A DNA stretch of 8,422 nucleotides from Comamonadaceae bacterium (lineage in GTDB: Bacteria; Pseudomonadota; Gammaproteobacteria; Burkholderiales; Burkholderiaceae_C), in the NCBI GenBank assembly GCA_947466165.1, contig CANIDW010000054.1, positions 1 through 8,422 of the forward strand, written 5' to 3'. A program made the position numbers and the translations under genes. The notes below the pieces were generated by a model. That model was not told the DNA's origin, searched no databases, and saw only the letters and a program-made list of their open reading frames with translations. Every line of letters begins with the position of its first letter. Position 1 is the first letter of the stretch. This document shows, piece after piece, positions 1-7,353 of the stretch.

Positions 1-1835
1 GCGTGAAAGCTCTGCACGCGGCCTTCGGCATTGACAAAAGTGCCCGGTGTTTCAGTGAAAGGGGCCATCGGCAAAAGCACATCTGAAAAAGCCATGTTGG
101 CTTTGAAAGGGCTCAATGTCACCACCATGGAGGTCTTGGCCAGAGCCACGGCAGCTTGAGCGCCGGCGGCCGAGTCAAATTCGGGCTCAGTGTTCAGCAA
201 AAACAGCGCCTTGAGCTGGCCGCTGAGCATTTGCGATGCGTTCAGTCCGCCAGCCTGGGGTTGCGCACCGGCAAGTTGCGCACCCACAGTGTTGGCGGCT
301 TCCGTGAGGTAACCCACGCTGGCGCCGGTTTGCGCTGCAATCCAGTTGGCCAGGGTCAGCAGGCTGCCGGCTTGGGCATGGTGTGCAGCCGCATTGCCCA
401 GCAAGACAGCTTTGCGCTCGCCGCCCAGCAATGATTTGGCCATGGCCTGGGCCGAAGTGCCGGCGGTCTGGGCACTGAGGCCGGCAGGCAGCGCAGCGCC
501 GTTGGCGGCCGCAATGGCCGATGCCACTTCTGCCAACTGGTTGAACCAGCCGGCAGGCTCGCCCAGCAGCGTGTTGGCTACTGGCAGCGCCCAGGCGTCG
601 GCGGATGCCAATTCGGTGCTGGAGACGATGGTGTTGACCGCACAGCCCTTGCGTGCGGCCTGGCGGATGCGCTGGGCAAACAGCGGATGGTCTTTGCGCA
701 GATTCGAGCCGACGATCAGCACGCGCTGCAACTCGGACAAAGAGGCAATGGAGGTGCCGAGCCAGCGCACAGACCCGGCAGGCGCAAATTCAGCATTGCG
801 CAGGCGGTGGTCGATGTTGTCGCTGCCCAGGCCGCGCATCAACGCACCGGCCAGGTACAGCTCTTCGACCGTGCTGTGCGGACTGGCGAGCGTGCCAATG
901 CTGCCGGCGCCATGGTCAGCCTTGATGAGCTTCAGGCCATTGGCGATGTACTCAAGAGCAGTCTGCCAGTCCACCGATGTCCACCGGTCACCTTGCTTGA
1001 TCATCGGGCTGGTCAGACGTTCACTGCTGTTGAGGGCTTCATAGGAGAAGCGGTCGCGGTCAGCGATCCAGCATTCGTTGACAGCTTCATTTTCCAAAGG
1101 CAAGACGCGCATGACCGCGTTGCTCTTGACTTGCACCATCAAGTTAGCGCCGGTTGAATCGTGCGGACTGATGGACTTGCGGCGGGACAACTCCCAGGTG
1201 CGTGCGCTGTAGCGGAAAGGTTTGCTGGTGAGCGCGCCCACCGGGCAGATGTCGATCATGTTGCCCGAGAGTTCAGAGTCCACCGACATACCGACAAAAG
1301 TTTCGATCTCGGCGTGCTCGCCGCGATGTGACATGCCCAGTTCCATCACGCCGGCGACTTCCTGACCGAAGCGCACGCAGCGCGTGCAATGAATGCAACG
1401 GCTCATCTCCTGCATGGAAATCAGCGGGCCGACGTCCTTGTGAAAGACAACGCGTTTTTCTTCTTCGTAGCGGGAACTGCCGCCGCCGTAACCCACAGCC
1501 AGGTCTTGCAGTTGGCATTCGCCACCCTGGTCGCAGATAGGGCAGTCCAGCGGGTGATTGATCAGCAAAAACTCCATCACGCCCTTTTGGGCCTTGATGG
1601 CTTTGTCGTTCTTGGTGTGAACGATCATGCCCTGCGTTACCGGCGTGGCGCAGGCCGGCAAGGGCTTGGGCGCTTTTTCAACATCGACCAGACACATGCG
1701 GCAGTTGGCCGCGATGCTGAGTTTCTTGTGATAGCAGAAATGCGGAATGTAGGTGCCGGCTTTTTCAGCCGCGTGCATCACCGTGCTGCCTTCGAGCACT
1801 TCCACTGTCTGTCCGTCGAGTTGAATTTCAACCAT
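1..1835 (-). CDS. nuoG: NADH-quinone oxidoreductase subunit G, C-terminus beyond window
   Basis: NuoG is the large Fe-S subunit of the peripheral arm of complex I and passes electrons from NuoF towards NuoB. The frame is open from the ATG at 1835 to the left edge, giving 611 residues; the C-terminus is missing. The N-terminal ferredoxin-like domain carries Cys34, Cys45, Cys48 and Cys62, the ligands of the 2Fe-2S cluster N1b. Next comes the His-Cys3 site of cluster N5 (His94, Cys98, Cys101, Cys107), then the N4 ligands Cys147, Cys150, Cys153 and Cys197. The remainder matches the molybdopterin-oxidoreductase-like fold that has no cofactor in complex I, ending in a conserved ETPGTFVNAEGRVQ stretch near residue 600. 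The extra N7 cluster motif of E. coli NuoG is absent: Cys255 is the only nearby cysteine after Cys197. The gene starts 45 bases after nuoF, with only a weak GAG-rich ribosome site. Identity is certain; no frameshift was seen. Confidence 0.97.
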   Translation of the reverse strand, partial: MVEIQLDGQTVEVLEGSTVMHAAEKAGTYIPHFCYHKKLSIAANCRMCLVDVEKAPKPLPACATPVTQGMIVHTKNDKAIKAQKGVMEFLLINHPLDCPICDQGGECQLQDLAVGYGGGSSRYEEEKRVVFHKDVGPLISMQEMSRCIHCTRCVRFGQEVAGVMELGMSHRGEHAEIETFVGMSVDSELSGNMIDICPVGALTSKPFRYSARTWELSRRKSISPHDSTGANLMVQVKSNAVMRVLPLENEAVNECWIADRDRFSYEALNSSERLTSPMIKQGDRWTSVDWQTALEYIANGLKLIKADHGAGSIGTLASPHSTVEELYLAGALMRGLGSDNIDHRLRNAEFAPAGSVRWLGTSIASLSELQRVLIVGSNLRKDHPLFAQRIRQAARKGCAVNTIVSSTELASADAWALPVANTLLGEPAGWFNQLAEVASAIAAANGAALPAGLSAQTAGTSAQAMAKSLLGGERKAVLLGNAAAHHAQAGSLLTLANWIAAQTGASVGYLTEAANTVGAQLAGAQPQAGGLNASQMLSGQLKALFLLNTEPEFDSAAGAQAAVALAKTSMVVTLSPFKANMAFSDVLLPMAPFTETPGTFVNAEGRVQSFH

Positions 1836-1880
1836 TGAGTTTGCTCTCGCTCTTACGTGTTGCTTTGGCCGCGGATGATG

Positions 1881-3245
1881 TCAAGCTTCCACCGGGACCA
1901 TGCAGGTCTTGTGGGTGATGTGGTGTTCAAACTCGGCACGGAAATGCTTGATCATGGCGCGCACCGGCATGGCCGCAGCGTCGCCCAGCGCACAGATGGT
2001 GCGGCCCTGAATGTTGTCAGACACCGAATTCAGCATGTCGAGGTCACTGGCGCGGCCCTGACCGTGCTCGATGCGATCGACCATGCGCCACAACCAGCCT
2101 GTGCCTTCACGGCAAGGCGTGCACTGGCCGCAGCTTTCGTGCATGTAGAAGTAAGAAAGGCGCAGCAGGCTTTTGACCATGCAGCGGGTTTCGTCCATCA
2201 CAATGACGGCGCCCGAGCCCAGCATGGAGCCGGCCTTGGCGATCGAGTCGTAGTCCATGTTGGTGGCCATCATGATGTCGGCCGGCAGCACCGGCATGGA
2301 CGAGCCGCCGGGGATCACCGCCTTGAGCTTGCGCCCGCCGCGCATGCCGCCGGCGAGCTCAAGCAGGGTGGCAAAAGGCGTACCGAGCGGAATTTCATAA
2401 TTGCCCGGCCGCTCCACATCGCCGCTGATGGTGAAAATTTTGGTGCCGCCGTTGTTGGGCTTGCCGCATTCGAGGTAGGCCTGTCCGCCGTTGCGGATGA
2501 TCCAGGGCACGGCAGCAAAGGTCTCGGTGTTGTTGATGGTGGTCGGCTTGCCGTACAGACCGAAGCTGGCGGGGAAAGGCGGCTTAAAGCGTGGCTGGCC
2601 TTTTTTGCCCTCCAGCGACTCCAGCAGCGCGGTTTCTTCGCCACAGATGTAGGCGCCAAAACCATGCGTGGCATGCAACTGAAAACTGTAGCTGCTACCC
2701 AGGATGTTGTTGCCCAACAGGCCGGCGGCACGCGCTTCTTCCAGGGCTTGTTCAAAGCGCTGGTAAGTGGCAAAAATTTCGCCGTGAATGTAGTTGTAAC
2801 CCACCGGGATACCCATGGCATAGGCGGCAATCGCCATGCCTTCAATGACCACGTGCGGGTTGTAATGCAGGATGTCGCGGTCTTTGGCGGTGCCCGGCTC
2901 ACCCTCGTCGGAGTTGCACACCAGGTACTTCTGGCCGGGGAACTGACGCGGCATGAAGCTCCATTTCAAGCCAGTTGGAAAGCCCGCACCGCCACGGCCG
3001 CGCAAGCTACCGGCCTTGACCTCAGCGATGACCTGGTCGGGCGTCATGCCATCGCCGCCATCGGTACCCAAAATTTTGCGAAGCGCCTGGTAGCCGCCAC
3101 GCGCCTGGTAATCTTTCAGGCGCCAGTTATGGCCGTCCAGCCCTGCCATGATTTGCGGATTGATGTGACGGCCATGGAAAGAGCTTTGCACGCCGGTGGC
3201 GGCAAACTGGGAAAGTACGCTCGAAGCGCTGGAAGCTGTCGTCAT
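1881..3245 (-). CDS. nuoF: NADH-quinone oxidoreductase subunit F (NADH- and FMN-binding)
   Basis: NuoF is the 51-kDa-type subunit that binds NADH and FMN and takes the first electrons into complex I on the cytoplasmic side. The 454-residue product has the glycine-rich nucleotide motif [10 protein letters not shown] at 83-92, the FMN-site stretch [10 protein letters not shown] at 110-119, and [11 protein letters not shown] at 200-210. The 4Fe-4S cluster N3 ligands are Cys372, Cys375 and Cys378 (in ESCGQCTPC) plus Cys418. The ATG at 3245 lies two bases after the nuoE stop, so translation is probably coupled to nuoE; AGAGG sits about 10 bases upstream. The first 25 or so residues are Ser/Thr/Ala-rich and precede the conserved core, which begins near HGRHINPQ. 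A shorter start inside this stretch cannot be fully excluded, but the ATG placed just after the nuoE stop is the best choice. The length is normal to slightly long for the family. Confidence 0.98.
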   Translation of the reverse strand: MTTASSASSVLSQFAATGVQSSFHGRHINPQIMAGLDGHNWRLKDYQARGGYQALRKILGTDGGDGMTPDQVIAEVKAGSLRGRGGAGFPTGLKWSFMPRQFPGQKYLVCNSDEGEPGTAKDRDILHYNPHVVIEGMAIAAYAMGIPVGYNYIHGEIFATYQRFEQALEEARAAGLLGNNILGSSYSFQLHATHGFGAYICGEETALLESLEGKKGQPRFKPPFPASFGLYGKPTTINNTETFAAVPWIIRNGGQAYLECGKPNNGGTKIFTISGDVERPGNYEIPLGTPFATLLELAGGMRGGRKLKAVIPGGSSMPVLPADIMMATNMDYDSIAKAGSMLGSGAVIVMDETRCMVKSLLRLSYFYMHESCGQCTPCREGTGWLWRMVDRIEHGQGRASDLDMLNSVSDNIQGRTICALGDAAAMPVRAMIKHFRAEFEHHITHKTCMVPVEA

Positions 3246-3247
3246 GG

Positions 3248-3742
3248 TTACTTGGCCTCTGCGGATTTCAAGCCGTCTATCAGTTGGTCGAGCTTGTCGT
3301 TACTCATGAAGCTGCACATGTTCAGGTCATTGACCAGCATCACAGGTGCATCAGCGCAAGCGCCCAGGCATTCGGACTGCTGCAATGTGAACAGGCCATC
3401 GGCCGTGGTGCCACCCATGGTGACGCCGAGCTTTTTTTCCAGGTACACCAGCGCCTTGTTGCCGTCGCGCAGTTGGCACGGCAGGTTGGTGCAGACATTG
3501 AGCTTGTACTTGCCAACCGGCTGCTGGTTGTACATGTTGTAGAAAGTCGTGATTTCATGCACGGCAATCGGGGCCATGCCCAGATAGGCGGCCACGGCCT
3601 TTTCGCTGTCGGCGCTGACAAAACCCTGCTCGCGCTGAACGATGGTCAGACAAGCCATCACAGCAGACTGCTTCTGGTCAGCCGGGTACTTGGCAACTTC
3701 GCGGTCAAAGAGCGCGAGCACTGTTGGGGAAAATTCAGCCAA
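3248..3742 (-). CDS. nuoE: NADH-quinone oxidoreductase subunit E (2Fe-2S), TTG start
   Basis: NuoE is the 24-kDa-type subunit with a thioredoxin-like fold; its 2Fe-2S cluster N1a sits beside the FMN of NuoF. The 164-residue product has the four ligands Cys84, Cys89, Cys125 and Cys129, in VCTNLPC and ECLGAC, and the family stretch [15 protein letters not shown] at 63-77. The start is inferred to be the TTG at 3742. The frame upstream is open for 22 codons back to the nuoD TGA but contains no ATG or GTG, and GGAG lies seven bases before the TTG. The resulting N-terminus, leading into [17 protein letters not shown], has the expected spacing to the conserved core; the next in-frame ATG is codon 29, which would cut into it. 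The stop TAA is two bases before nuoF. Identity is certain, the start somewhat less so. Confidence 0.96.
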   Translation of the reverse strand: MAEFSPTVLALFDREVAKYPADQKQSAVMACLTIVQREQGFVSADSEKAVAAYLGMAPIAVHEITTFYNMYNQQPVGKYKLNVCTNLPCQLRDGNKALVYLEKKLGVTMGGTTADGLFTLQQSECLGACADAPVMLVNDLNMCSFMSNDKLDQLIDGLKSAEAK

Positions 3743-3749
3743 TTCGTAT

Positions 3750-3753
3750 CTCC
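3750..3753 (-). promoter_or_regulatory. Ribosome binding site GGAG of nuoE
   Basis: GGAG on the minus strand, with seven bases between it and the TTG at 3742. It supports the TTG as the nuoE start because no ATG or GTG is available in frame upstream. An ATG overlaps the GGAG (ATGGAG), but it is in another frame and meets a stop after six codons. Confidence 0.6.
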
Positions 3754-3767
3754 ATCGCGCAAATGAC

Positions 3768-3799
3768 GAGGTGGGAGGCGCCAGAGGCGCTGAGGTGGG
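3768..3799 (-). repeat. Short direct repeats in the nuoD-nuoE spacer
   Basis: The 66-base spacer between nuoD and nuoE holds two copies of GAGGTGGG (plus strand, 3768-3775 and 3792-3799). Between them, GAGGCGC-type units also repeat and include the palindrome GGCGCC. On the transcribed strand GCGCC-TCT-GGCGC could form a five-base-pair hairpin. The unit is too short to name as a known repeat family. It may be chance, a remnant of local duplication, or an RNA structure between the two cistrons. Confidence 0.5.
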
Positions 3800-3808
3800 T
3801 GGTCTTGT

Positions 3809-5062
3809 TCATCGGTCGATTTCTCCAAACACGATGTCCATGGTGCCAATGACTGCGACGGCGTCAGCGATCATGTGGCCGCGCGACATTTCATCCATGG
3901 CAGCCAGATGCGAGAAGCCGGGTGGACGGATCTTCAGGCGGTAAGGTTTGTTGGCGCCGTCACTCACGATGTAGATGCCGAACTCGCCCTTGGGATGTTC
4001 GACAGCGGCGTAGGCTTCACCTTCGGGCACATGAAAGCCTTCGGTGAAAAGCTTGAAGTGATGGATCAGCTCTTCCATGTTCGACTTCATCGACTCGCGG
4101 TCGGGCGCTGCCACCTTGTGGTTGCTGGTGATGACCGGTCCGGGGTTGACACGCAGCCAGTCCACGCATTGCTTGATGATGCGGTTGGACTGCCGCATCT
4201 CTTCGATGCGCACCAGGTATCGGTCATAGCAGTCGCCAGTCTTACCGACGGGCACGTCAAAGTCCATGCGGTCGTAGACGTCATAGGGCTGCTGCTTACG
4301 CAGGTCCCAGGCAAAGCCCGAGCCGCGCAGCATCGGGCCGGTAAAACCCAGGTTGAGCGCGCGCTCCGGCGTGACCACGCCCACGCCAACGGTGCGTTGC
4401 TTCCAGATGCGGTTGTCGGTGAGCAAGGTTTCGTACTCATCGACCAGGCCGGGGAATTTGCTCACGAAGTCGTCGATAAAGTCGAGCAGCGAGCCCTGAC
4501 GGTTTTCGTTCAAGGCGGCGATCGCCTTGGCGTTTTTGACCTTGCTGACCTTGTATTGCGGCATGCTGTCAGGCAGGTCGCGGTAGACACCGCCCGGGCG
4601 GAAGTAAGCCGCATGCATGCGCGCACCGGAGACAGCCTCGTACATGTCAAACAAAGCCTCACGTTCGCGGAAGCAGTAAATCAGGATGTTCATCGCACCG
4701 CAATCAAAACCGTGCGCGCCCAGCCACAGCAGGTGGTTGAGCAAACGCGTGATTTCTGCGTACATGACACGTATGTACTGAGCGCGAACCGGCACATCCA
4801 CGCCCATCATCTTTTCGATGGCCAGGCAATAAGCGTGCTCGTTGGACATCATCGACACATAGTCAAGGCGGTCCATGTAGGGCAGTGACTGGATGTAGGT
4901 CTTGCTTTCAGCGAGCTTTTCAGTGGCGCGGTGCAGCAGACCGATGTGCGGATCGGCGCGCTGGATGACTTCGCCATCAAGCTCAAGCACCAGGCGGAGG
5001 ACGCCGTGGGCGGCCGGGTGCTGGGGACCAAAGTTGAGCGTGTAGTTTTTGATTTCAGCCAT
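3809..5062 (-). CDS. nuoD: NADH-quinone oxidoreductase subunit D (49-kDa type)
   Basis: NuoD lines the quinone-binding cavity of complex I together with NuoB and descends from the large subunit of NiFe hydrogenases, having lost the metal ligands. The 417-residue product is of full length. It opens with the conserved [11 protein letters not shown] at 10-20; His19 and Tyr68 (in DRLDYVSMM) are spaced as the two residues known in other complex I enzymes to contact the quinone head group. Further family stretches are [12 protein letters not shown] near the middle and RPPGFSHL and DIVFGEIDR at the C-terminus. The ATG at 5062 is 11 bases after the nuoC TAA; the only ribosome-site candidate is an AAGG overlapping that stop, so coupling to nuoC translation is likely. 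It is a stand-alone gene here, not the NuoCD fusion of E. coli. The nuoE frame continues directly in phase after its TGA. Confidence 0.98.
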   Translation of the reverse strand: MAEIKNYTLNFGPQHPAAHGVLRLVLELDGEVIQRADPHIGLLHRATEKLAESKTYIQSLPYMDRLDYVSMMSNEHAYCLAIEKMMGVDVPVRAQYIRVMYAEITRLLNHLLWLGAHGFDCGAMNILIYCFREREALFDMYEAVSGARMHAAYFRPGGVYRDLPDSMPQYKVSKVKNAKAIAALNENRQGSLLDFIDDFVSKFPGLVDEYETLLTDNRIWKQRTVGVGVVTPERALNLGFTGPMLRGSGFAWDLRKQQPYDVYDRMDFDVPVGKTGDCYDRYLVRIEEMRQSNRIIKQCVDWLRVNPGPVITSNHKVAAPDRESMKSNMEELIHHFKLFTEGFHVPEGEAYAAVEHPKGEFGIYIVSDGANKPYRLKIRPPGFSHLAAMDEMSRGHMIADAVAVIGTMDIVFGEIDR

Positions 5063-5073
5063 GTCTTTTTGCC

Positions 5074-5694
5074 TTAAGCCTTGGGGCCGAGGCCGGCGTA
5101 GTGGTCTTCGCGGATCACGCGCGGTGTGATCTCGCGCGGCTCAATGGTGACGGGCTGGTAAATCACGCGTTTTTGCTCAGGGTCGTAACGCATTTCAACG
5201 TGACCGGTGGTCGGGAAATCTTTGCGGAAAGGATGGCCGATAAAACCGTAGTCGGTCAGGATGCGGCGCAGGTCGTTATGGCCTTCAAAAACGATGCCAA
5301 ACAAATCAAAAGCTTCGCGCTCGAACCAGTTGACCGAATTCCAGACCTCGTTGAGCGATGGCAGCACCGGGAAATCGTCATCGGGGCAAAACACTTTCAG
5401 GCGCACGCGCTGGTTCAGGCTGACCGACAGCAGGTGTGAGGCCACGCAAAAACGCAGGCCGTCATAGCGGCCGTCGCCGTATTCAGAGTAGTCAATGCCG
5501 CACAGATCCAGCAGCTGCTCGAACTGGCAAGCCGGTGCGTCGCGCAGAAGCCGGGCGGCAGCAAGGTAGTTGGCGGCTTTGACGACGATGGTCAGCTCAC
5601 CCATGGCGAGCGTGGCGCTGTGCAGCTTGTCGCCCAATGCACTTTCAATCGTGACTTTGAGTTGCTCGGCGCTGGCAGGATGCAGTGGTCCCAT
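5074..5694 (-). CDS. nuoC: NADH-quinone oxidoreductase subunit C (30-kDa type)
   Basis: NuoC is a structural subunit of the connecting module, binding NuoD and NuoB; it carries no cofactor. The product is 206 residues, usual for an unfused NuoC. The family signature lies in the second half, from [17 protein letters not shown] through [20 protein letters not shown], followed by the C-terminal EPREITPRV stretch. The frame is open for 59 more codons upstream, but that part lies inside nuoB in another frame and is not conserved NuoC sequence. I place the start at the ATG at 5694, which shares one base with the nuoB stop (TGATG) and has GAGG five bases before it at 5700-5703. This arrangement points to translational coupling with nuoB. 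The gene stops 11 bases before nuoD. Confidence 0.97.
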   Translation of the reverse strand: MGPLHPASAEQLKVTIESALGDKLHSATLAMGELTIVVKAANYLAAARLLRDAPACQFEQLLDLCGIDYSEYGDGRYDGLRFCVASHLLSVSLNQRVRLKVFCPDDDFPVLPSLNEVWNSVNWFEREAFDLFGIVFEGHNDLRRILTDYGFIGHPFRKDFPTTGHVEMRYDPEQKRVIYQPVTIEPREITPRVIREDHYAGLGPKA

Positions 5695-6173
5695 CAAGCC
5701 CTCGCAATGGTGTTGGTGCGGCGGATTTTTTGCTGCAACTGGATGATGCCGTACATCAAGGCCTCTGCTGTGGGCGGGCAGCCGGGCACATAAACATCGA
5801 CCGGCACAATGCGGTCGCAACCGCGGACCACCGAATAACTGTAGTGGTAGTAACCGCCGCCATTGGCGCAAGACCCCATGGACAAGACCCAGCGCGGCTC
5901 AGACATCTGGTCGTAGACCTTGCGCAGGGCCGGCCCCATCTTGTTGCACAGTGTGCCGGCCACGATCATCAAATCAGACTGGCGCGGGCTGGGCCGAAAC
6001 AGCATGCCGAAGCGATCCAGGTCATAACGCGCTGCGCCCGCGTGCATCATCTCAACGGCGCAGCAGGCCAGACCAAAGGTCATGGGCCACAGCGAGCCGG
6101 TTTTGGCCCAGTTGACCACCGAGTCGTAACTCGTGGTCATGAAGCCTTCGTTGAATACACCTTCAAGTGACAT
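5694..6173 (-). CDS. nuoB: NADH-quinone oxidoreductase subunit B (cluster N2)
   Basis: NuoB holds the 4Fe-4S cluster N2, the last cluster of the chain, which passes electrons to quinone at the interface with NuoD. The 159-residue product has the paired cysteines Cys37-Cys38 in [10 protein letters not shown], then Cys102 in [10 protein letters not shown] and Cys132 in [10 protein letters not shown], the standard N2 ligand set; it ends in [12 protein letters not shown] chose the ATG at 6173 ([11 protein letters not shown]) because it gives the normal family length and has AAAGG seven bases upstream. The frame stays open for another 30 codons to a TTG at 6263, but that extension is not part of the usual family N-terminus and has no good ribosome site. 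The 99 bases between nuoA and this start show no other clear feature. The stop overlaps the nuoC start by one base. Confidence 0.98.
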   Translation of the reverse strand: MSLEGVFNEGFMTTSYDSVVNWAKTGSLWPMTFGLACCAVEMMHAGAARYDLDRFGMLFRPSPRQSDLMIVAGTLCNKMGPALRKVYDQMSEPRWVLSMGSCANGGGYYHYSYSVVRGCDRIVPVDVYVPGCPPTAEALMYGIIQLQQKIRRTNTIARA

Positions 6174-6180
6174 ACCAGTA

Positions 6181-6185
6181 CCTTT
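6181..6185 (-). promoter_or_regulatory. Ribosome binding site AAAGG of nuoB
   Basis: AAAGG on the minus strand, seven bases before the ATG at 6173. It decides the nuoB start in favour of the 159-residue form over a 30-residue longer form from the TTG at 6263. Confidence 0.65.
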
Positions 6186-6272
6186 GTGGCGGAATTTCGG
6201 CTCGCTCTTGACGTATCCGGAGCGTGCTGTTGCGTGTTGTGTGTTTGGTCGGTAATCGGTCAAAGTTAAGGC

Positions 6273-6632
6273 CTACTCCCAATCGAGCGCGCCTTTTTTC
6301 CATTCGTAGACAAAGCCCACGACCAGAATGCCCAAAAAAATCATCATGGACCAGAAACCAACTGCGCCAATGTCCTTGAGCGCTACAGCCCAGGGGAAAA
6401 GAAAAGCGATTTCCAGGTCAAAAAGAATAAAGAGAATGGCCACCAGGTAGTAGCGCACATCAAACTTCATGCGTGCGTCTTCAAAGGCTTCGAAGCCGCA
6501 TTCGTAAGGGGAGTTTTTTTCGCTGTCGGGGCGGTGCGGGCCCAACAGGCGGCCCAGCACTTGAGGCACGACGCCAACAGCAATACCGACCAGGATAAAC
6601 AACAGGACGGGCAGGTATTGGTCGAGGTTCAT
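6273..6632 (-). CDS. nuoA: NADH-quinone oxidoreductase subunit A (membrane)
   Basis: NuoA is a small membrane subunit of complex I (ND3 type) at the junction between the membrane arm and the peripheral arm. The 119-residue product has three predicted membrane segments at about 7-27, 60-80 and 91-110. The loop between the first two holds the conserved [14 protein letters not shown] (41-54) with Cys45, equivalent to the cysteine loop of ND3. FDLE at 71-74 gives the conserved acidic pair in segment two. The protein ends in WKKGALDWE. The ATG at 6632 gives the family length; the open frame continues upstream into the tRNA and that part is not coding. No strong ribosome site is seen. It is the first gene of the nuo series and lies 82 bases downstream of the tRNA-Leu 3' end. 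Confidence 0.98.
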   Translation of the reverse strand: MNLDQYLPVLLFILVGIAVGVVPQVLGRLLGPHRPDSEKNSPYECGFEAFEDARMKFDVRYYLVAILFILFDLEIAFLFPWAVALKDIGAVGFWSMMIFLGILVVGFVYEWKKGALDWE

Positions 6633-6679
6633 CTTGTTTGTGTCACTAGAGTTACCGCCCGGATGGACAGCAAAGTCAG

Positions 6680-6692
6680 GCGCTAAAAGCGC
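6680..6692 (-). other. Small hairpin between tRNA-Leu and nuoA
   Basis: GCGCT-TTT-AGCGC on the minus strand forms a perfect five-base-pair stem with a three-base loop, beginning 22 bases after the tRNA CCA. No T-run follows, so it does not look like an intrinsic terminator; read-through into nuoA is possible. Just upstream is TTGACT (five of six to a -35 consensus), but no convincing -10 follows at 16-18 bases. It could be a processing structure or chance. Confidence 0.35.
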
Positions 6693-6714
6693 ACAGTCAA
6701 ACCCATGCCTGTGT

Positions 6715-6799
6715 TGGTGCGGACGGCGAGACTCGAACTCGCACACCTTTCGGCACTACCCCCTCAAGATAGCGTGTCTACCAATTTCACCACGTCCGC
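6715..6799 (-). tRNA. tRNA-Leu (anticodon GAG)
   Basis: An 85-base class II tRNA including the encoded 3' CCA at 6715-6717. The acceptor stem pairs GCGGACG with CGTCCGC, with discriminator base A at 6718. The D arm contains GAAATTGGTAGAC, close to that of other bacterial leucine tRNAs. The anticodon stem CTATC/GGTAG (one T-G pair) encloses the loop TTGAGGG, placing anticodon GAG at 6763-6765; it reads CUC and CUU. A 13-base variable region with a GCC-GAAA-GGT stem is followed by the T arm GCGAG-TTCGAGT-CTCGC. All features agree with leucine. It lies in the same orientation as, and between, secG and nuoA, so it may be cut out of a longer transcript or have its own promoter; neither is decided by the sequence. 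Confidence 0.97.
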
Positions 6800-6804
6800 G
6801 GTTT

Positions 6805-6877
6805 ATTTCAGTGTCTGGCGGCATGAGGAAAACCTGAGCTTGAGCCTTCCAGACAGTCTCAGAGTTTACCCTGAAAT
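6805..6877. repeat. Nested inverted repeats in the secG-tRNA spacer
   Basis: The left arm (plus strand 6805-6818, ATTTCAGTGTCTGG) is matched on the right in two blocks: CCAGACA at 6849-6855 and CTGAAAT at 6871-6877. Each block pairs over seven bases; 15 unpaired bases separate the right blocks and 30 bases form the loop. No T-run follows on the minus strand, so it is not a standard terminator. The 115-base spacer (6800-6914) holds nothing else I can name; no convincing promoter for the tRNA was found. Confidence 0.4.
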
Positions 6878-6914
6878 GACCCGTTTTCCGAATGACAGGC
6901 AGCCCTGCAAAGGC

Positions 6915-7316
6915 TTATTTGGTAGGGATCTGACCGGCACCTGGCGTGACTGGCGCAGGCGGCACCGAAGCATCCACAGCCGGTGCGGCGGGCACGGCAG
7001 TTCCCGGGATTTGGGCTGCCGGGGTGACAGGAATCGACGACGCAGGCGTATCGAGCACGCTTGAAGACTTGCGGGGTTGTGCATTACCGAAGTAAGCCAG
7101 CGCCAGTGTGCAGGCAAAGAACACCGCAGCCAGCACGGCCGTGGTGCGCGAGAGAAAATTGGCACTGCCGCTGGCGCCGAACAGGCTGCCCGAACCGCCG
7201 CTGCCAAAAGCTGCACCCATGTCGGCGCCCTTGCCGTGTTGCACAAGAATGAGTCCGATCATGCCCAAAGCAGAAAGCATTTGGACGGTCAGGACAATGG
7301 TCAAAGCTACATTCAT
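6915..7316 (-). CDS. secG: Preprotein translocase subunit SecG
   Basis: SecG is the small non-essential-type subunit of the SecYEG channel in the inner membrane and aids SecA-driven export. The 133-residue product has two membrane segments at about 3-25 and 56-76. The cytoplasmic loop between them carries the family motif LVQHGKGADMGAAFGSG (24-40) and then SLFGASGSANFLSR (44-57). After the second segment comes a tail of about 55 residues (79-133) very rich in Pro, Ala, Val, Ser and Thr, probably disordered; it is longer than in E. coli SecG, and tails of this kind are common in betaproteobacteria. The ATG at 7316 has a strong AGGAG six bases upstream (7323-7327). The gene starts 37 bases after the tpiA stop, and the tRNA-Leu follows. 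Confidence 0.96.
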   Translation of the reverse strand: MNVALTIVLTVQMLSALGMIGLILVQHGKGADMGAAFGSGGSGSLFGASGSANFLSRTTAVLAAVFFACTLALAYFGNAQPRKSSSVLDTPASSIPVTPAAQIPGTAVPAAPAVDASVPPAPVTPGAGQIPTK

Positions 7317-7353
7317 TGGATACTCCTAGATTCTCAAAAAAATGGGCCCGCAC

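Noticed and set aside
346..1157. Overlapping plus-strand frames opposite nuoG.
   Set aside because: nuoG is continuous on the minus strand through this whole region with conserved residues, so these are antisense artefacts.
1857..3542. A 561-codon open frame on the plus strand opposite nuoF and part of nuoE.
   Set aside because: It mirrors strongly conserved nuo genes on the minus strand. Its product shows no recognisable domain and is rich in His, Ala, Val and Gly, as expected from the complement of GC-biased codons.
3875..4888. A 337-codon open frame on the plus strand opposite nuoD.
   Set aside because: Same explanation: it lies wholly within nuoD on the other strand, resembles no family I know, and has no operon context.
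5695..5871. Upstream 59-codon extension of nuoC.
   Set aside because: It lies within nuoB, whose N2 ligand region is encoded there in another frame, and the ATG at 5694 has its own ribosome site.
6633..6746. Upstream 38-codon extension of nuoA.
   Set aside because: It runs into the tRNA-Leu and translates its T arm; the ATG at 6632 gives the normal 119-residue NuoA.
7000..7080. The Pro/Ala/Thr-rich tail of SecG as a possible frameshift or repeat insertion.
   Set aside because: The frame is continuous to its TAA at 6915-6917, and variable low-complexity tails are usual in betaproteobacterial SecG.
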